A DNA stretch of 64,000 nt from Actinomadura darangshiensis (lineage in GTDB: Bacteria; Actinomycetota; Actinomycetes; Streptosporangiales; Streptosporangiaceae), in the NCBI RefSeq assembly GCF_004349235.1, contig NZ_SMKY01000005.1:22619-86618 (forward strand). The letters are read 5' to 3'. Under the pieces are notes generated by a model. The model saw only the letters and a list, made by a program, of their open reading frames with translations, ran no database searches and had not been told where the DNA came from. This document shows positions 26,918-35,538 of the stretch, one piece after another (positions within the stretch are counted from its first letter, which is position 1; each line of letters opens with the position of its first letter). The position numbers and the translations under genes were made by a program.

Positions 26918-27252
26918 CGCAGCGCCCCCTCCCGCCACGCGTACAGGACGCCGACCAGCAGCAGCGCCAGGAAGGCGAACATCTCCACGACCGCCTTCAC
27001 GCCGACCGACGCGACGACGAGCGCCCACGGGTACATGAAGACCATCTCCATGTCGAAGGCGAGGAAGACCATCGACACCGCGTACCAGCGCACGTGGTAC
27101 CGCGACAGCGCATGCTCGGCCGGACGCGCCCCCGACAGGAACGGCCCGCTCTCGAACCCCCGCGGCGTCATCACGAACGAGACGGCGTACAGCCCGGCGA
27201 CCATGGCCGCCACCAGCCCGAGCACCGAGAGGACGACGGCATAAGGCGGCAT
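26908..27252 (-). CDS. nuoA: NADH-quinone oxidoreductase subunit A-like
   Basis: A 114-residue, three-span subunit at the head of the cluster. It shows the NuoA pattern F-E-S-G near 33, RYHVRWYAVSMVFLAFDMEMVFMYPWAL (with the conserved acidic D-x-E in helix 2) and a third hydrophobic helix. The usual CG after FExG-P is replaced by residues FLSG. GGAGGGG precedes the ATG. Only 49 bp separate it from the DUF3592-like gene upstream on the same strand, so the nuo genes may be transcribed with that gene and the XRE regulator. Confidence 0.9.
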   Translation of the reverse strand: MPPYAVVLSVLGLVAAMVAGLYAVSFVMTPRGFESGPFLSGARPAEHALSRYHVRWYAVSMVFLAFDMEMVFMYPWALVVASVGVKAVVEMFAFLALLLVGVLYAWREGALRWA

Positions 27253-27301
27253 GTGCCCCTCCGGGGTACGGGTGACCGGGCGCTAGTCGGCCTCTACCTG
27301 A

Positions 27302-27916
27302 TCAGGCCCGCCGCGAAACATCGCCCGGCCGGGCCGGCGCGCTGCCGACCGCGATCGCGAGCAGCAGCACGAGCGCGGCACCCCCGGCCACCTGGGCCTC
27401 CCCCGTGGTGGGCAGGTCCTCCTTGGAGCCGCCGACCGGTGCGAGCCGCCCGTCCGGATCGAGGACGACACCGATGGTGTCGCCGCGCCCGTACCCCTCG
27501 CAGTTGGTCGCCAGCTCGCGCGGGATCGGCGTGCCGTCCGTGCGGCGCAGCGTGCAGTGGTGGGTCGAGGAGTTGCCGCGGCCCCTCGTCTTCCAGGTGC
27601 GGGTGACGACGGCGTCGGCGTCGACACCGACCCGCGATATGGCGACGTCGCGGATGCCGACGACGCCGACGCCGTAGACGACGAACAACGCCAGGACGCC
27701 GAAGGTCAGCGGCACGCCCGCGAACCGGAGCGGGCGCCGCGCCCGATACAGCCACGCGAGCGCGAGCACCCCGGCGATCGAACCCGCCACGGCCGACACC
27801 GCCGCGCCCGTCGTCCCCCACCACAGGTAGGAGGCCGCGGCCGCCGCGAACCCGAGCGCGGCGACGCCGGCCGCCACCGCGCCGCGCAGCACGGCGACCG
27901 CGAGCAGCCGCGGCAC
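27302..27916 (-). CDS. DUF3592-like membrane protein
   Basis: A 204-residue protein starting at GTG 27916, which overlaps the stop of the XRE gene by 1 bp. It has hydrophobic segments at about 11-30, 36-55, 67-85 and 178-195 and an extracytoplasmic loop with VTRTWKTRGRG...CTLRRTDGTPI...NCEGYGRGDTIGVVLDPDGRLAPVGG, the pattern of DUF3592-type proteins. The two loop cysteines may form a disulfide. No function is established for the family. Coupling to the XRE regulator suggests it belongs to the same unit. Confidence 0.7.
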   Translation of the reverse strand: MPRLLAVAVLRGAVAAGVAALGFAAAAASYLWWGTTGAAVSAVAGSIAGVLALAWLYRARRPLRFAGVPLTFGVLALFVVYGVGVVGIRDVAISRVGVDADAVVTRTWKTRGRGNSSTHHCTLRRTDGTPIPRELATNCEGYGRGDTIGVVLDPDGRLAPVGGSKEDLPTTGEAQVAGGAALVLLLAIAVGSAPARPGDVSRRA

Positions 27917-28362
27917 TAGGCGTGGCGCTCGCGGTCGGCCTCGGCGGCGGCGAGGATCATCTCGTCCACCACCCAGCGCGCCTCCGGCGACAGGTCGACC
28001 AGGGCGCGCAGCACCTCCGGCCGGATGACGCCGTGCTGGACGTCCCGGCGCAGCGCCGTCAGCGTCAGGTCGTCGCGGATCGGCTCGGACTCGACCGGGA
28101 AGCCGAAGTAGCCGATCGGCACGGCGAAGAACGTGGCGAGCGCCGTGAGCGTCTTGAGCTGCGGGTTCTCCTGCCGTCCGGTGCGCAGCTTCCACACGGT
28201 GGTGGACGAGATGTCCTCACCGGTGGCGTGCGCGATGGCCGCGGCCGTCTCCACGTTGTTGCGCGGCGGCCCGGCGTCCGCCGGCCACAGATTCTGGATC
28301 AGCCACTCGACCTTCTCGGCGAGCGACGCCCCCGGTGACACTTCCTCCGCATGATGCCGCAT
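27916..28362 (-). CDS. XRE-type helix-turn-helix regulator
   Basis: Start ATG 28362 (MRHHAEEVSPG, with GGGAG upstream) gives a 148-residue protein. The HTH region reads NVETAAAIAHATGEDISSTTVWKLRTGRQENPQLKTLTALATFFAVPIGYF, typical of the actinobacterial EspR-like / XRE group, followed by a C-terminal helical dimerisation segment (VIRPEVLRALVDLSPEARWVVDEMILAA). It precedes DUF3592 and the nuo genes and is divergent from the ArsR-type gene. It might control the nuo unit; this is inferred from position only. Confidence 0.85.
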   Translation of the reverse strand: MRHHAEEVSPGASLAEKVEWLIQNLWPADAGPPRNNVETAAAIAHATGEDISSTTVWKLRTGRQENPQLKTLTALATFFAVPIGYFGFPVESEPIRDDLTLTALRRDVQHGVIRPEVLRALVDLSPEARWVVDEMILAAAEADRERHA

Positions 28363-28531
28363 CGTCTCCCTCTCCCCCCATCGCCAGCGATTTAAGTTGA
28401 CCACATCCACGTTCGTCAGCCAAGGACATGCGGCCGGCGCGATGCCGTGGCGCCGGAACCACAGAGGGAGACGCCGCCTACCCCGCGGGTCGCGGGCACC
28501 TCATCCGCTTCGGTGAACTTTGCCAAGAACC

Positions 28532-28552
28532 GTTGCAAAGGGCCTTTGCAAC
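28532..28552. promoter_or_regulatory. perfect palindrome upstream of the ArsR-type gene
   Basis: Arms GTTGCAAAGG (28532-28541) and CCTTTGCAAC (28543-28552) are perfectly symmetric around one central G. The site is 16 bp before the start codon of the wHTH regulator, in the position expected for self-repression. A partial half-site (ACTTTGCCAAG) lies just upstream. Confidence 0.7.
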
Positions 28553-28568
28553 TCCTAGCGTCCTGCCC

Positions 28569-29129
28569 ATGAAGGAACAACCGCCGCCCGAGGTGATCAC
28601 CGATCCGCAGCAGGTGCGGCTGCTCGCGCACCCGCTGCGGCAGCGGATCGCCGAGATCATGCGGCGCGGCCCCGTGTCGTCCACCACCCTCGCCCGCGAG
28701 CTGGGCGAGAGCACCGGCTCGATGAGCTACCACCTGCGGCAGCTCGCCAGGCACGGGTTCGTGGAGGAGGTCCCGGAGCCGGCGCGCGGACGGGAGCGCT
28801 GGTGGCGGGCCGTGCCCGGCGACCGGCGGCTGCCCCCGTACAGCGAGCAGTCGCCGAAGATGCGCGAGGCCGTCGAGGAGCTGACCCGCCTGGAGTTCGC
28901 GAACGAGCTCGACCTGCTCACGCGCTACCAGCGGGAACGCGACGAGACGGGCCCGTGGTCGGACGCCCTGCTCTTCTCGATCTCCACCGTCACGCTGACC
29001 CCGGACCAGGTGCGTCCCTTCTTCGAGGAGTACATCGCACTCCTCTACCGCTACAAGCGCGCCGACGACGACCCGCCGCCGGACGCGCGGACCCTGCACG
29101 CCAGATTCCTGGCGTTCCCGGAGGTCTGA
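28569..29129 (+). CDS. ArsR-like winged-helix regulator
   Basis: A 186-residue protein starting MKEQPPPEVITDPQQVRLLAHPLRQRIAEIM, with the helix-turn-helix VSSTTLARELGESTGSMSYHLRQLARHGFVEEV (about 38-70), the HTH_20/ArsR pattern. The C-terminal helical half (about 85-186) has no metal-binding cysteines, so it is not a classical metal sensor. It is followed 116 bp later by an MMPL exporter and preceded by a perfect palindrome, suggesting that it represses itself and the exporter. Confidence 0.88.
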   Translation: MKEQPPPEVITDPQQVRLLAHPLRQRIAEIMRRGPVSSTTLARELGESTGSMSYHLRQLARHGFVEEVPEPARGRERWWRAVPGDRRLPPYSEQSPKMREAVEELTRLEFANELDLLTRYQRERDETGPWSDALLFSISTVTLTPDQVRPFFEEYIALLYRYKRADDDPPPDARTLHARFLAFPEV

Positions 29130-29245
29130 AAAAGTCCGGGCCGCCGAGTTGCCCCTCGCCGGCCCGGACGGGCGGAAGCCCGCATCACCACGCCGAACGG
29201 CGTGTTTCCACGCAACGCGAGCCCCCACGGAAAGGAGAGCACCTC

Positions 29246-31300
29246 ATGCTGCTCTCGCGCAAACGACGCCTGCTCAAATGGGCGGTCCTGCTGATCTGGG
29301 TCGTGGTCACGATCCTGGCCGTCCCGGCGGCGGGCCGGCTCTCGGACGTCGTGCAGGCGAAGTCGTCCGCCGAACTGCCGCGCGGCGCCCAGTCGACGAA
29401 GGTGGACGAACTCACGTCCCGCTTCCCGGACGGCGAGCAGGCCCCAGGGATCATCGCCTACGTCCGGCCGTCGGGGATCACGGCCACCGACCGCGCGAAG
29501 GCCGAGGCCGACCGCCGCGCGCTCGCCCCTGCCGCGGCCGGGACGATCGCCGGACCCGTCCCGTCCCGCGACGGCCGGGCGCTCATGCTGAACGTGCCGC
29601 TGAAGGACGACGACACGCTCAGCGACAAGGCCGAGAAGCTCCGCGACCGCTCTCTTGCGGACGTCCCGCCGGGCCTCGAAGTGCGGCTGACGGGCCCGGC
29701 CGGGTCCGCCCTGGACGTAGGGGACGCCTTCAAGAAGGTGGACAAACCCGTCCTGATCGCCACGATCGTCCTGGTCGCGGTCGTCCTGCTCCTCACCTAC
29801 CGCAGCCCGGTCCTGTGGCTGCTGCCGATCGTGAACGCGGCGATCGCCCTGCAGGTGACCGGCGCCGTCGTGTACCTCCTCGGCGAGCACGCCGGCCTCT
29901 ACGTCGCGGACGGGACGTCCACCATCCTCAACGCGCTCGTCTTCGGCATCTCGACCGACTACGCGCTGCTCCTCCTCGCCCGCTACCGGGAGGAACTCCG
30001 CCGCCACCGCGACCGGCACGCCGCGATGCGGGCCGCCCTCCGCCGCGCCGCCGCCCCCATCACCGCGTCCGCCGCGACGGTCTCCCTGGGCCTGCTCTGC
30101 CTGCTCGCCGCGCACATGGGCTTCAACTACGCGCTGGGCCCGATCGGCGCGATCGGCGTCCTGGGCGGCCTCGTGGTCGTCATGTCGCTGCTGCCCGCGC
30201 TCCTGGTGATCTTCGGCCGCTGGGTGTTCTGGCCGCGCATCCCCCACTACGGCGACCCCGCACCCGCCCGCGGCATCTGGGACCGCATCGGCCACCGCAT
30301 CGCCGCACGTCCCCGCCTGGTCTGGGTGGGCGGCCTGGTCGTGCTGGCCGCGCTCGCCTCCGCATGCCTGGGCATCTCGACCGGCCTGGACCGAGCCCAC
30401 TTCCTCACCACCACGCCCAGCTCGACGCTCGGCGAGCAACTTCTCGCAAAGCACTACCCCGGCGGCCAGGGACGCCCGCTCCAAGCGATCACCGGCAAGC
30501 CGTCCGCCGTGCGCACCGCACTCCAAGACGCCCCCGGCGTGGCCCGCGTGGGATCACCCCAACCCTCCTCGGACGGCCACCTGACCAGGTTCGACATGGT
30601 CCTCACCTCCCCGCCTGACAGCGCGGCGGCGAAGGAGACCGTCCGCGAACTCCGCGAGACCGTCCCGGACGCGCTGTTCGGCGCGAGCACCGCCAGCGAG
30701 ATCGACCTGGCCGACGCGCAGTCCCATGACCGCCGCGTGGTGATCCCACTGGTCCTGGCCGTCGTGCTGCTCATCCTGATCGTCCTGCTCCGCGCCCTGG
30801 TCGCCCCGCTCCTGGTGATCGCCACGGTCGTAGCGTCGTACTTCGCGGCCCTGGGCGCCGCCTGGCTCCTCTTCCGGTACGCGTTCGACTTCCCGGCCCT
30901 GGACATCCAGGTGGCCCTCATGGGCTTCCTGTTCATGGTCGCCCTCGGCGTGGACTACAACCTGTTCCTCGTCTCCCGCATTCGCGAGGAAGTAGGACGC
31001 ACCGACCACCGCACCGGCGTTTTGCGCGGCCTCGGCGTCACCGGCGGCGTCATTTCCAGCGCGGGCCTCGTCCTGGCCGCCACGTTCGGCGTCCTCGGCA
31101 GCATGCCGGTCACGATGATGGTGCAGATAGGCGTCCTGGTCTCCCTCGGAGTCCTCCTGGACACCTTCTTCGTCCGGTCCGTGATCGTCCCGGCCCTGGC
31201 CCTGGACGCAGGCCCCCGCTTCTGGTGGCCCGCCCGCCAGAACACCACGCCACCCCCAACAACGCAGCACACGCCGATAGACGCCACCACAGGCAGGTAA
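29246..31300 (+). CDS. MMPL/RND family transporter
   Basis: A 684-residue inner-membrane transporter of the actinobacterial MMPL type, which moves lipids or drugs using the proton gradient. AAAGGAGA precedes the ATG at 29246. There is one N-terminal span (about 8-28), an extracytoplasmic domain to about 165, then two groups of five or six spans. The proton-relay block GISTDYALLLLARYREE in the first half and GVDYNLFLVSRIREE in the second keep the conserved Asp-Tyr pairs. The length is that of the small MMPL group without the mycobacterial C-terminal domain. The substrate is unknown. Confidence 0.92.
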   Translation: MLLSRKRRLLKWAVLLIWVVVTILAVPAAGRLSDVVQAKSSAELPRGAQSTKVDELTSRFPDGEQAPGIIAYVRPSGITATDRAKAEADRRALAPAAAGTIAGPVPSRDGRALMLNVPLKDDDTLSDKAEKLRDRSLADVPPGLEVRLTGPAGSALDVGDAFKKVDKPVLIATIVLVAVVLLLTYRSPVLWLLPIVNAAIALQVTGAVVYLLGEHAGLYVADGTSTILNALVFGISTDYALLLLARYREELRRHRDRHAAMRAALRRAAAPITASAATVSLGLLCLLAAHMGFNYALGPIGAIGVLGGLVVVMSLLPALLVIFGRWVFWPRIPHYGDPAPARGIWDRIGHRIAARPRLVWVGGLVVLAALASACLGISTGLDRAHFLTTTPSSTLGEQLLAKHYPGGQGRPLQAITGKPSAVRTALQDAPGVARVGSPQPSSDGHLTRFDMVLTSPPDSAAAKETVRELRETVPDALFGASTASEIDLADAQSHDRRVVIPLVLAVVLLILIVLLRALVAPLLVIATVVASYFAALGAAWLLFRYAFDFPALDIQVALMGFLFMVALGVDYNLFLVSRIREEVGRTDHRTGVLRGLGVTGGVISSAGLVLAATFGVLGSMPVTMMVQIGVLVSLGVLLDTFFVRSVIVPALALDAGPRFWWPARQNTTPPPTTQHTPIDATTGR

Positions 31301-31317
31301 GCGAGAAAGCGGCGGGG

Positions 31318-31644
31318 CTATCGGTTCTTTCGTCGTGCGATCCCGTTACCGATGAAGACGACGATGCCGAGGGTGAAGACGCCCGCCCCCGCATAGCCGA
31401 CGAGTTTCCCCCTGGCTTCGTTCCTCTTCTCCTCGTCGTAGCTGGTGGCTCCGCCGCCGCTTGTGCTCATGCACCACTGACCAGGTCTCATCGGGCTGCC
31501 GTCACACTCGACGGCGGCGCCGTTCACGACGGCCTCGCCGTTGACGAAGAACATGACCAAGCCGGCGATGACCAGAGCAAAGGCCAGAACCTGGGGCCAT
31601 TGCCTCCGCGAACCGCGCACGCAAAGGACCATATCCGTCCCCAT
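31318..31644 (-). CDS. small two-span membrane protein
   Basis: A 108-residue protein with hydrophobic segments at about 18-35 and 83-100 and an external loop containing two cysteines (AAVECDGSPMRPGQWCMST). An in-frame ATG at 31632 with GGGGA upstream may be the true start. I recognise no family beyond general likeness to small Streptomyces membrane proteins. It converges with the MMPL gene. Confidence 0.6.
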   Translation of the reverse strand: MGTDMVLCVRGSRRQWPQVLAFALVIAGLVMFFVNGEAVVNGAAVECDGSPMRPGQWCMSTSGGGATSYDEEKRNEARGKLVGYAGAGVFTLGIVVFIGNGIARRKNR

Positions 31645-31668
31645 ACCGGCAACCGCAACTCCTCCGCC

Positions 31669-32646
31669 TCAGCAGGAGGCCCCGGACTCCCAGCCGGACT
31701 CGCGGTAGGTCCAGCGTTCGCCGCTGCCGTCCAGGGCTTCGTACTCGGCGCCGACCGGCAGCTCGGTCACTTCCCCGGTGTGCCCGGCCATGCGCAGCAT
31801 GTCGACGGCGAGCCAGTACGCGTGGTGTGCGCCGGCCGACTCCCACTCGGCGCGGGTGAGCGACCGCATGTAGTGGCTGTCAGGCTGGCCGCGGGTGCCC
31901 AGCTCGTCGGCCTGTCCGCACGACCAGTACAGGACGCGTTCCTGGATCCCGAAGTAGCCGCGGGCGACCAGTTCCCGCGCGCCGCCGCACACGGGGCAGG
32001 GTCCGGCGGGGGACGGCGCGAACCGGAACATCAGCCAGTGCAGATCGATGATGCTGTGTTCGCGTCCCTCCTCCTCCACGCCCGTCGCGCCGCCCGGCAT
32101 CCGGCAGTCGGGGCAGTGCCGCTGGTACGGGTCGCGGTGGTCGGCGTCCGGCCAGCCCGTCGGCCACAAGGCATCGCAGCGAGTGCACCGGAACTGGTGC
32201 CGGCGCGGACCGATCGCCTGGAACGGCATGGTGATCGTGAGCCCGTCCCGCAGCCCGCCGAGATACCCGGGATAGGTGCCGAACTCACTCGGCCACCGAT
32301 CATGGGAGTCGTACGGCCACAGGAGCGCTATGCAGTCGGCGACCCTGATGGCGTCCCAGGCCGACCCATCCTGCCCGGCGTGCCCCTCGATGTTCAGCCG
32401 GTGCGCGAGATCGCGCAGGTCGCCGCCGGTCTCGGCGTTGAGCAGGGCGAGCCGGCGGACGGCCGCGGACTCGTATCCGGCCGCTTCGGCGGCGCCGAAG
32501 TCGGCGATCCGCAGGGCGGTGGCCACCCGCTCGCGCGCCAGCCGGTCGGCTTCGGCGCGGGCGCGCAGCGCCTCCCTCTCCTCGGCGCTGCCGGGCCATG
32601 GGCCGACGTCCGGGTTCCCTCGCACACGTCGCGGCATGATCGCCAT
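31669..32646 (-). CDS. zinc-ribbon hypothetical protein
   Basis: About 325 residues from ATG 32646 (322 from 32637); the frame extends further but without a convincing start. An N-terminal charged helix (REALRARAEADRLARERVATAL) is followed by a region with paired cysteines: C-T-R-C-D, C-P-D-C and C-P-V-C-G, the pattern of rubredoxin-like zinc ribbons. The C-terminal part includes LYWSCGQADELG and is Trp/Tyr-rich. It is probably a soluble cytoplasmic protein of unknown role. A 24-bp gap separates it from the preceding membrane gene. Confidence 0.65.
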   Translation of the reverse strand: MAIMPRRVRGNPDVGPWPGSAEEREALRARAEADRLARERVATALRIADFGAAEAAGYESAAVRRLALLNAETGGDLRDLAHRLNIEGHAGQDGSAWDAIRVADCIALLWPYDSHDRWPSEFGTYPGYLGGLRDGLTITMPFQAIGPRRHQFRCTRCDALWPTGWPDADHRDPYQRHCPDCRMPGGATGVEEEGREHSIIDLHWLMFRFAPSPAGPCPVCGGARELVARGYFGIQERVLYWSCGQADELGTRGQPDSHYMRSLTRAEWESAGAHHAYWLAVDMLRMAGHTGEVTELPVGAEYEALDGSGERWTYRESGWESGASC

Positions 32647-32717
32647 GGTGCCGCACCCGGCCAGCCGTTTCCCCTTCTTTTCCCACCCGCCAACCCAGCG
32701 GATGTGGCCCCCGCATG

Positions 32718-33455
32718 TCAGGGGTGCGGGACGGTGGCTATCGCGTCGGCGTGCTCCTTCAGCCAGGCGATCTCGTTGTGGAGCCAGGTTCCGGGGGCGG
32801 TGATGCGGCCGGCGCGTTCGTGCATGTCGAGCTCGTCCTCGACTCGGGCGACGATGCACCAGCCGAAGTCGCGGCGGTGTTCGTCCTCAAGCCCGTATAC
32901 GTCGAGGAAGGTGCGCAACAGGGCGAGTTGGCGGTCGAGGGGGGCGGCGATGTCGGCGCCGAGCAGCCACAGCCAGGCGGCGTAGGCGAGGTCGCGCGTG
33001 CGGGGGGCGGGGGCCGCCTGGTCGAAGTCGAACGCGGAGACAGGGAGGCCGTCGGTGAAGGTGACGTTGAGCGGGGAGAAATCGTTGTGGCACACCGTCT
33101 CCTCACTGCCTGCGATCAGCGTGCCGGCGGCCGCGTCGTGCAGTCGGCGCAGTAGCCGTGCCGCGGCGGTGATCTGGGCGGGCGACCAGTCGCGGGCCTG
33201 GAAGTCGGTCACGGTCTCACCGGGCTGGAAGCTGAGGATCTCGCGGCCCTTGTCATCGGTGCCGAGCAGCCTCGGCGCGGCGTCGCAGCCGGCGTCCTCG
33301 AAATGCCGGAGCAGCCGGTGCACGAACGGCGAGTGCGGCCCGACCGGCCGGCGCACGGTGTCCCCGACACGGACGACCCCCTCCGTGATCTTGCCCCCCG
33401 ACAACGGGATCTCCAGTTCGGGTCGGCTCACAGGGGAGGCGTCTGACGAGGTCAT
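32718..33455 (-). CDS. aminoglycoside phosphotransferase-family kinase
   Basis: Start ATG 33455 with CAGGAG upstream gives 245 residues. The catalytic loop VCHNDFSPLNVTF (H-N-D-x4-N) and the metal site AFDFDQA are the two key APH/choline-kinase motifs, and RVGDTVRRPVGPHSPFVHRLLRHFE corresponds to the N-lobe. Compared with full aminoglycoside kinases it is short, as in many family members of unknown substrate. Resistance should not be assumed. It is divergent from the LysR gene at 33565. Confidence 0.82.
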   Translation of the reverse strand: MTSSDASPVSRPELEIPLSGGKITEGVVRVGDTVRRPVGPHSPFVHRLLRHFEDAGCDAAPRLLGTDDKGREILSFQPGETVTDFQARDWSPAQITAAARLLRRLHDAAAGTLIAGSEETVCHNDFSPLNVTFTDGLPVSAFDFDQAAPAPRTRDLAYAAWLWLLGADIAAPLDRQLALLRTFLDVYGLEDEHRRDFGWCIVARVEDELDMHERAGRITAPGTWLHNEIAWLKEHADAIATVPHP

Positions 33456-33564
33456 TTGTACTCCTGATGGTTGTCGCGTCATGCTCGGCGTGCTCATCTG
33501 ACCGGAGTTCGCCGCGAGGTGTCCAACAGCCGACACACCGGTGGAAGACAACCAGGAGTTGTGG

Positions 33565-34500
33565 ATGGAGCTGGATCTGGGCGCGGTCCGGGCCTTTCTC
33601 GCCGTCGTCGACGACGGGCAGTTCACCGGGGCGGCCGACCGCCTCGGCATGACCCAGCAGGCCGTGTCCAAGCGGATCGCCAGGCTGGAGTCGGACCTGG
33701 GCGTCCCGCTCCTGAACCGCGCCCGCGCCGGAGCCGGGACGACCGAGGACGGTGCGGCCTTCCTCCCGCAGGCCCGAGCGCTGATCGGCCTCGCCGACCA
33801 TGCCACCGCGATGCTGCGTGCACGTCACCGCGCCCTGCGCATCGACGTACTCGCCCGCGCCGCGGCCCCCGTCGACATGGTCAGGGACTTCTACGAAGCC
33901 GGCGACGCCGAGGTCGACATCGTCGTCTCCCGCGGCAGCGTCTCACGGTGGACGGCGCTCGCCGACGGCTCGGTCGACGCGGCGTTCGGCCGTGTCACCG
34001 GGCCTCTTCCGCCGGGGATCGAGCGCATCCCGGCCTGCCTGGAGCCGATCCCCATCCTGGCCGGCCGCCGGCACGGGCTGGGCAGACGCAGGCGCGTGCC
34101 GATGACCGAACTCGCGGGCCTGACGGCGTGGATGCCCGGCAACGCCCCCGGCAGCGAATGGGCCGAGTACTACCGCTTCCTCAGCGAGGAGTTCGGCGTC
34201 CGGATCGACACGTCCGGCCCGGTGTTCGGCCATGACCACATCATGGAGAAGGTCGGGGCCTCGGCGGACCTCATCACGTTCGGCAACAAGGCGCAGTATC
34301 CCGGCCACCCGGATATCGCCCAGATCTCCGTCACCGATCCCACGCCGGTCTATCCCTGGTCCCTCATGTGGCACGAGGCGAACCGCCACCCGGCATTGCC
34401 CCGGCTCATCGCCCACGTGAAGAACCACTACCGTGCGTTCGCGACGCGGGGCCACTGGCTGCCCGCCCCTGACCGCAACCTGTTTCCAGCCATCCGCTAA
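33565..34500 (+). CDS. LysR-family transcriptional regulator
   Basis: Start ATG 33565, with AGGAG at 33553-33557, gives 311 residues beginning MELDLGAVRAFLAVVDDGQFTGAADRLGMTQQAVSKRIARLE, the classical LysR HTH. The effector domain (from about 92) ends in an unusual aromatic and basic C-terminus (KNHYRAFATRGHWLPAPDRNLF). A GTG at 33541 is a possible earlier start. It is divergent from the phosphotransferase gene, which may be its target. Confidence 0.88.
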   Translation: MELDLGAVRAFLAVVDDGQFTGAADRLGMTQQAVSKRIARLESDLGVPLLNRARAGAGTTEDGAAFLPQARALIGLADHATAMLRARHRALRIDVLARAAAPVDMVRDFYEAGDAEVDIVVSRGSVSRWTALADGSVDAAFGRVTGPLPPGIERIPACLEPIPILAGRRHGLGRRRRVPMTELAGLTAWMPGNAPGSEWAEYYRFLSEEFGVRIDTSGPVFGHDHIMEKVGASADLITFGNKAQYPGHPDIAQISVTDPTPVYPWSLMWHEANRHPALPRLIAHVKNHYRAFATRGHWLPAPDRNLFPAIR

Positions 34501-34508
34501 GAGCTTGC

Positions 34509-35411
34509 TCAGTCGGTATCCGACTCCAGCAAGGTGATTCCGATGACGACGCTGCGGAACGGGTCGCCGACCGCCGAGTTCTCCGATTCGCCGGCCAGGC
34601 ACAGTGCCAGCAGCCGGATCGCGGTGGCCTTGTCGGCCGTGGCCGGTTCCCGTCCGGCGAACACCGGGCCCCCGATCTCTTCGAGGCGGATTGCGGCCTG
34701 CCGCGCCCATGTGCTCGGTGCCGTGCCGTCGAGCGCCCGCCGTCCAGTGCGGACAAGGGCGGCCAGATCCCCGGCGGCCGCCTCGTTGCCGCGCGCCAGC
34801 CGGACGCATGCCGCGTCGTGCAGGACGCCGGCGACCCGGCGGCGCCACGCGCGCTCAGGCTCCCGGCTGAACAGGTAGTGGCGGGCCTGGTAGTACATGC
34901 CCCGTTCGAAGACACGGTCGAGGGCGCGGTCCAGCAGCAGCGACCCGGACTGCCCGCTCCCCAGATCCGCGGGCAGTGCACGCTGGGCATCGCGGACGCT
35001 GCCCCTCTCCGCTTCCCACTCGTCGCCCCGCTTGTCGGCTCGCTCCCTGTCAATGGCGATATCGGGGTCGGTGGCCAGCGAGTACCTCGCGTAGGCGTCG
35101 CCCTCGCTTCTGACGGCCGAGCTCAGCCGATCAGTCGCGGTGATCGCGGGGGTGAGGTCGCGGTCGACCTTGTGGGTGGGGGCCAGCACGCGGGCCAGGT
35201 TCCGTGTTGCCGCGCCCGCCTCCTCCAGTTCGTCCCGGCAGTCGGCGGCCATGTCCTTCGCCACCCAGAGCGAATGGCCGGAGCGGTGGTGCCGGACGTT
35301 CAGCACCGCGCGGACCAGCAGTATCCGCGCGAGGAGCGGCGCCACCCGATCGACATCGCCGGCGATGTGACCGGCGAGCGTCCCGCGGTCGATTCCACCC
35401 GGTCGATCCAC
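34509..35411 (-). CDS. hypothetical protein
   Basis: A 300-residue, charged, mainly helical soluble protein starting at GTG 35411 with GGGAG upstream. There is no signal peptide, membrane segment or catalytic motif that I recognise. It is rich in Ala, Arg, Asp and Glu, with segments such as LLLVRAVLNVRHHRSGHSLWVAKDMAADCRDELEEAG. It is convergent with LysR and divergent from the TetR gene. Confidence 0.6.
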   Translation of the reverse strand: MDRPGGIDRGTLAGHIAGDVDRVAPLLARILLVRAVLNVRHHRSGHSLWVAKDMAADCRDELEEAGAATRNLARVLAPTHKVDRDLTPAITATDRLSSAVRSEGDAYARYSLATDPDIAIDRERADKRGDEWEAERGSVRDAQRALPADLGSGQSGSLLLDRALDRVFERGMYYQARHYLFSREPERAWRRRVAGVLHDAACVRLARGNEAAAGDLAALVRTGRRALDGTAPSTWARQAAIRLEEIGGPVFAGREPATADKATAIRLLALCLAGESENSAVGDPFRSVVIGITLLESDTD

Positions 35412-35479
35412 AAGGGGCTCCCGTCCGCTGGGCGAACCGCGCTCCCGAAGTCTAACGATCAGGCCGGCAGCGACCCGTC

Positions 35480-35527
35480 CAAAATATTGCTAAACCAGAA
35501 AATTTGCTGATTCAGAAAGAATTTTGT
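35480..35527. promoter_or_regulatory. AT-rich promoter/operator region before the TetR gene
   Basis: This stretch is clearly AT-rich against its surroundings. It begins CAAAAT (35480-35485) and ends ATTTTG (35521-35526), which are inverted copies, and holds a direct repeat: TTGCTAAACCAGAAAA at 35487 and TTGCTGATTCAGAAAG at 35504 (12 of 16 identical, 17 bp apart). It lies just before the TetR start and is the likely operator/promoter of the TetR-efflux operon. Confidence 0.5.
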
Positions 35528-35538
35528 AGCGTGCGGGC

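Noticed and set aside
32718..33455. Aminoglycoside resistance gene
   Set aside because: Only the general APH catalytic motifs are present; length and N-lobe do not match a named resistance enzyme.
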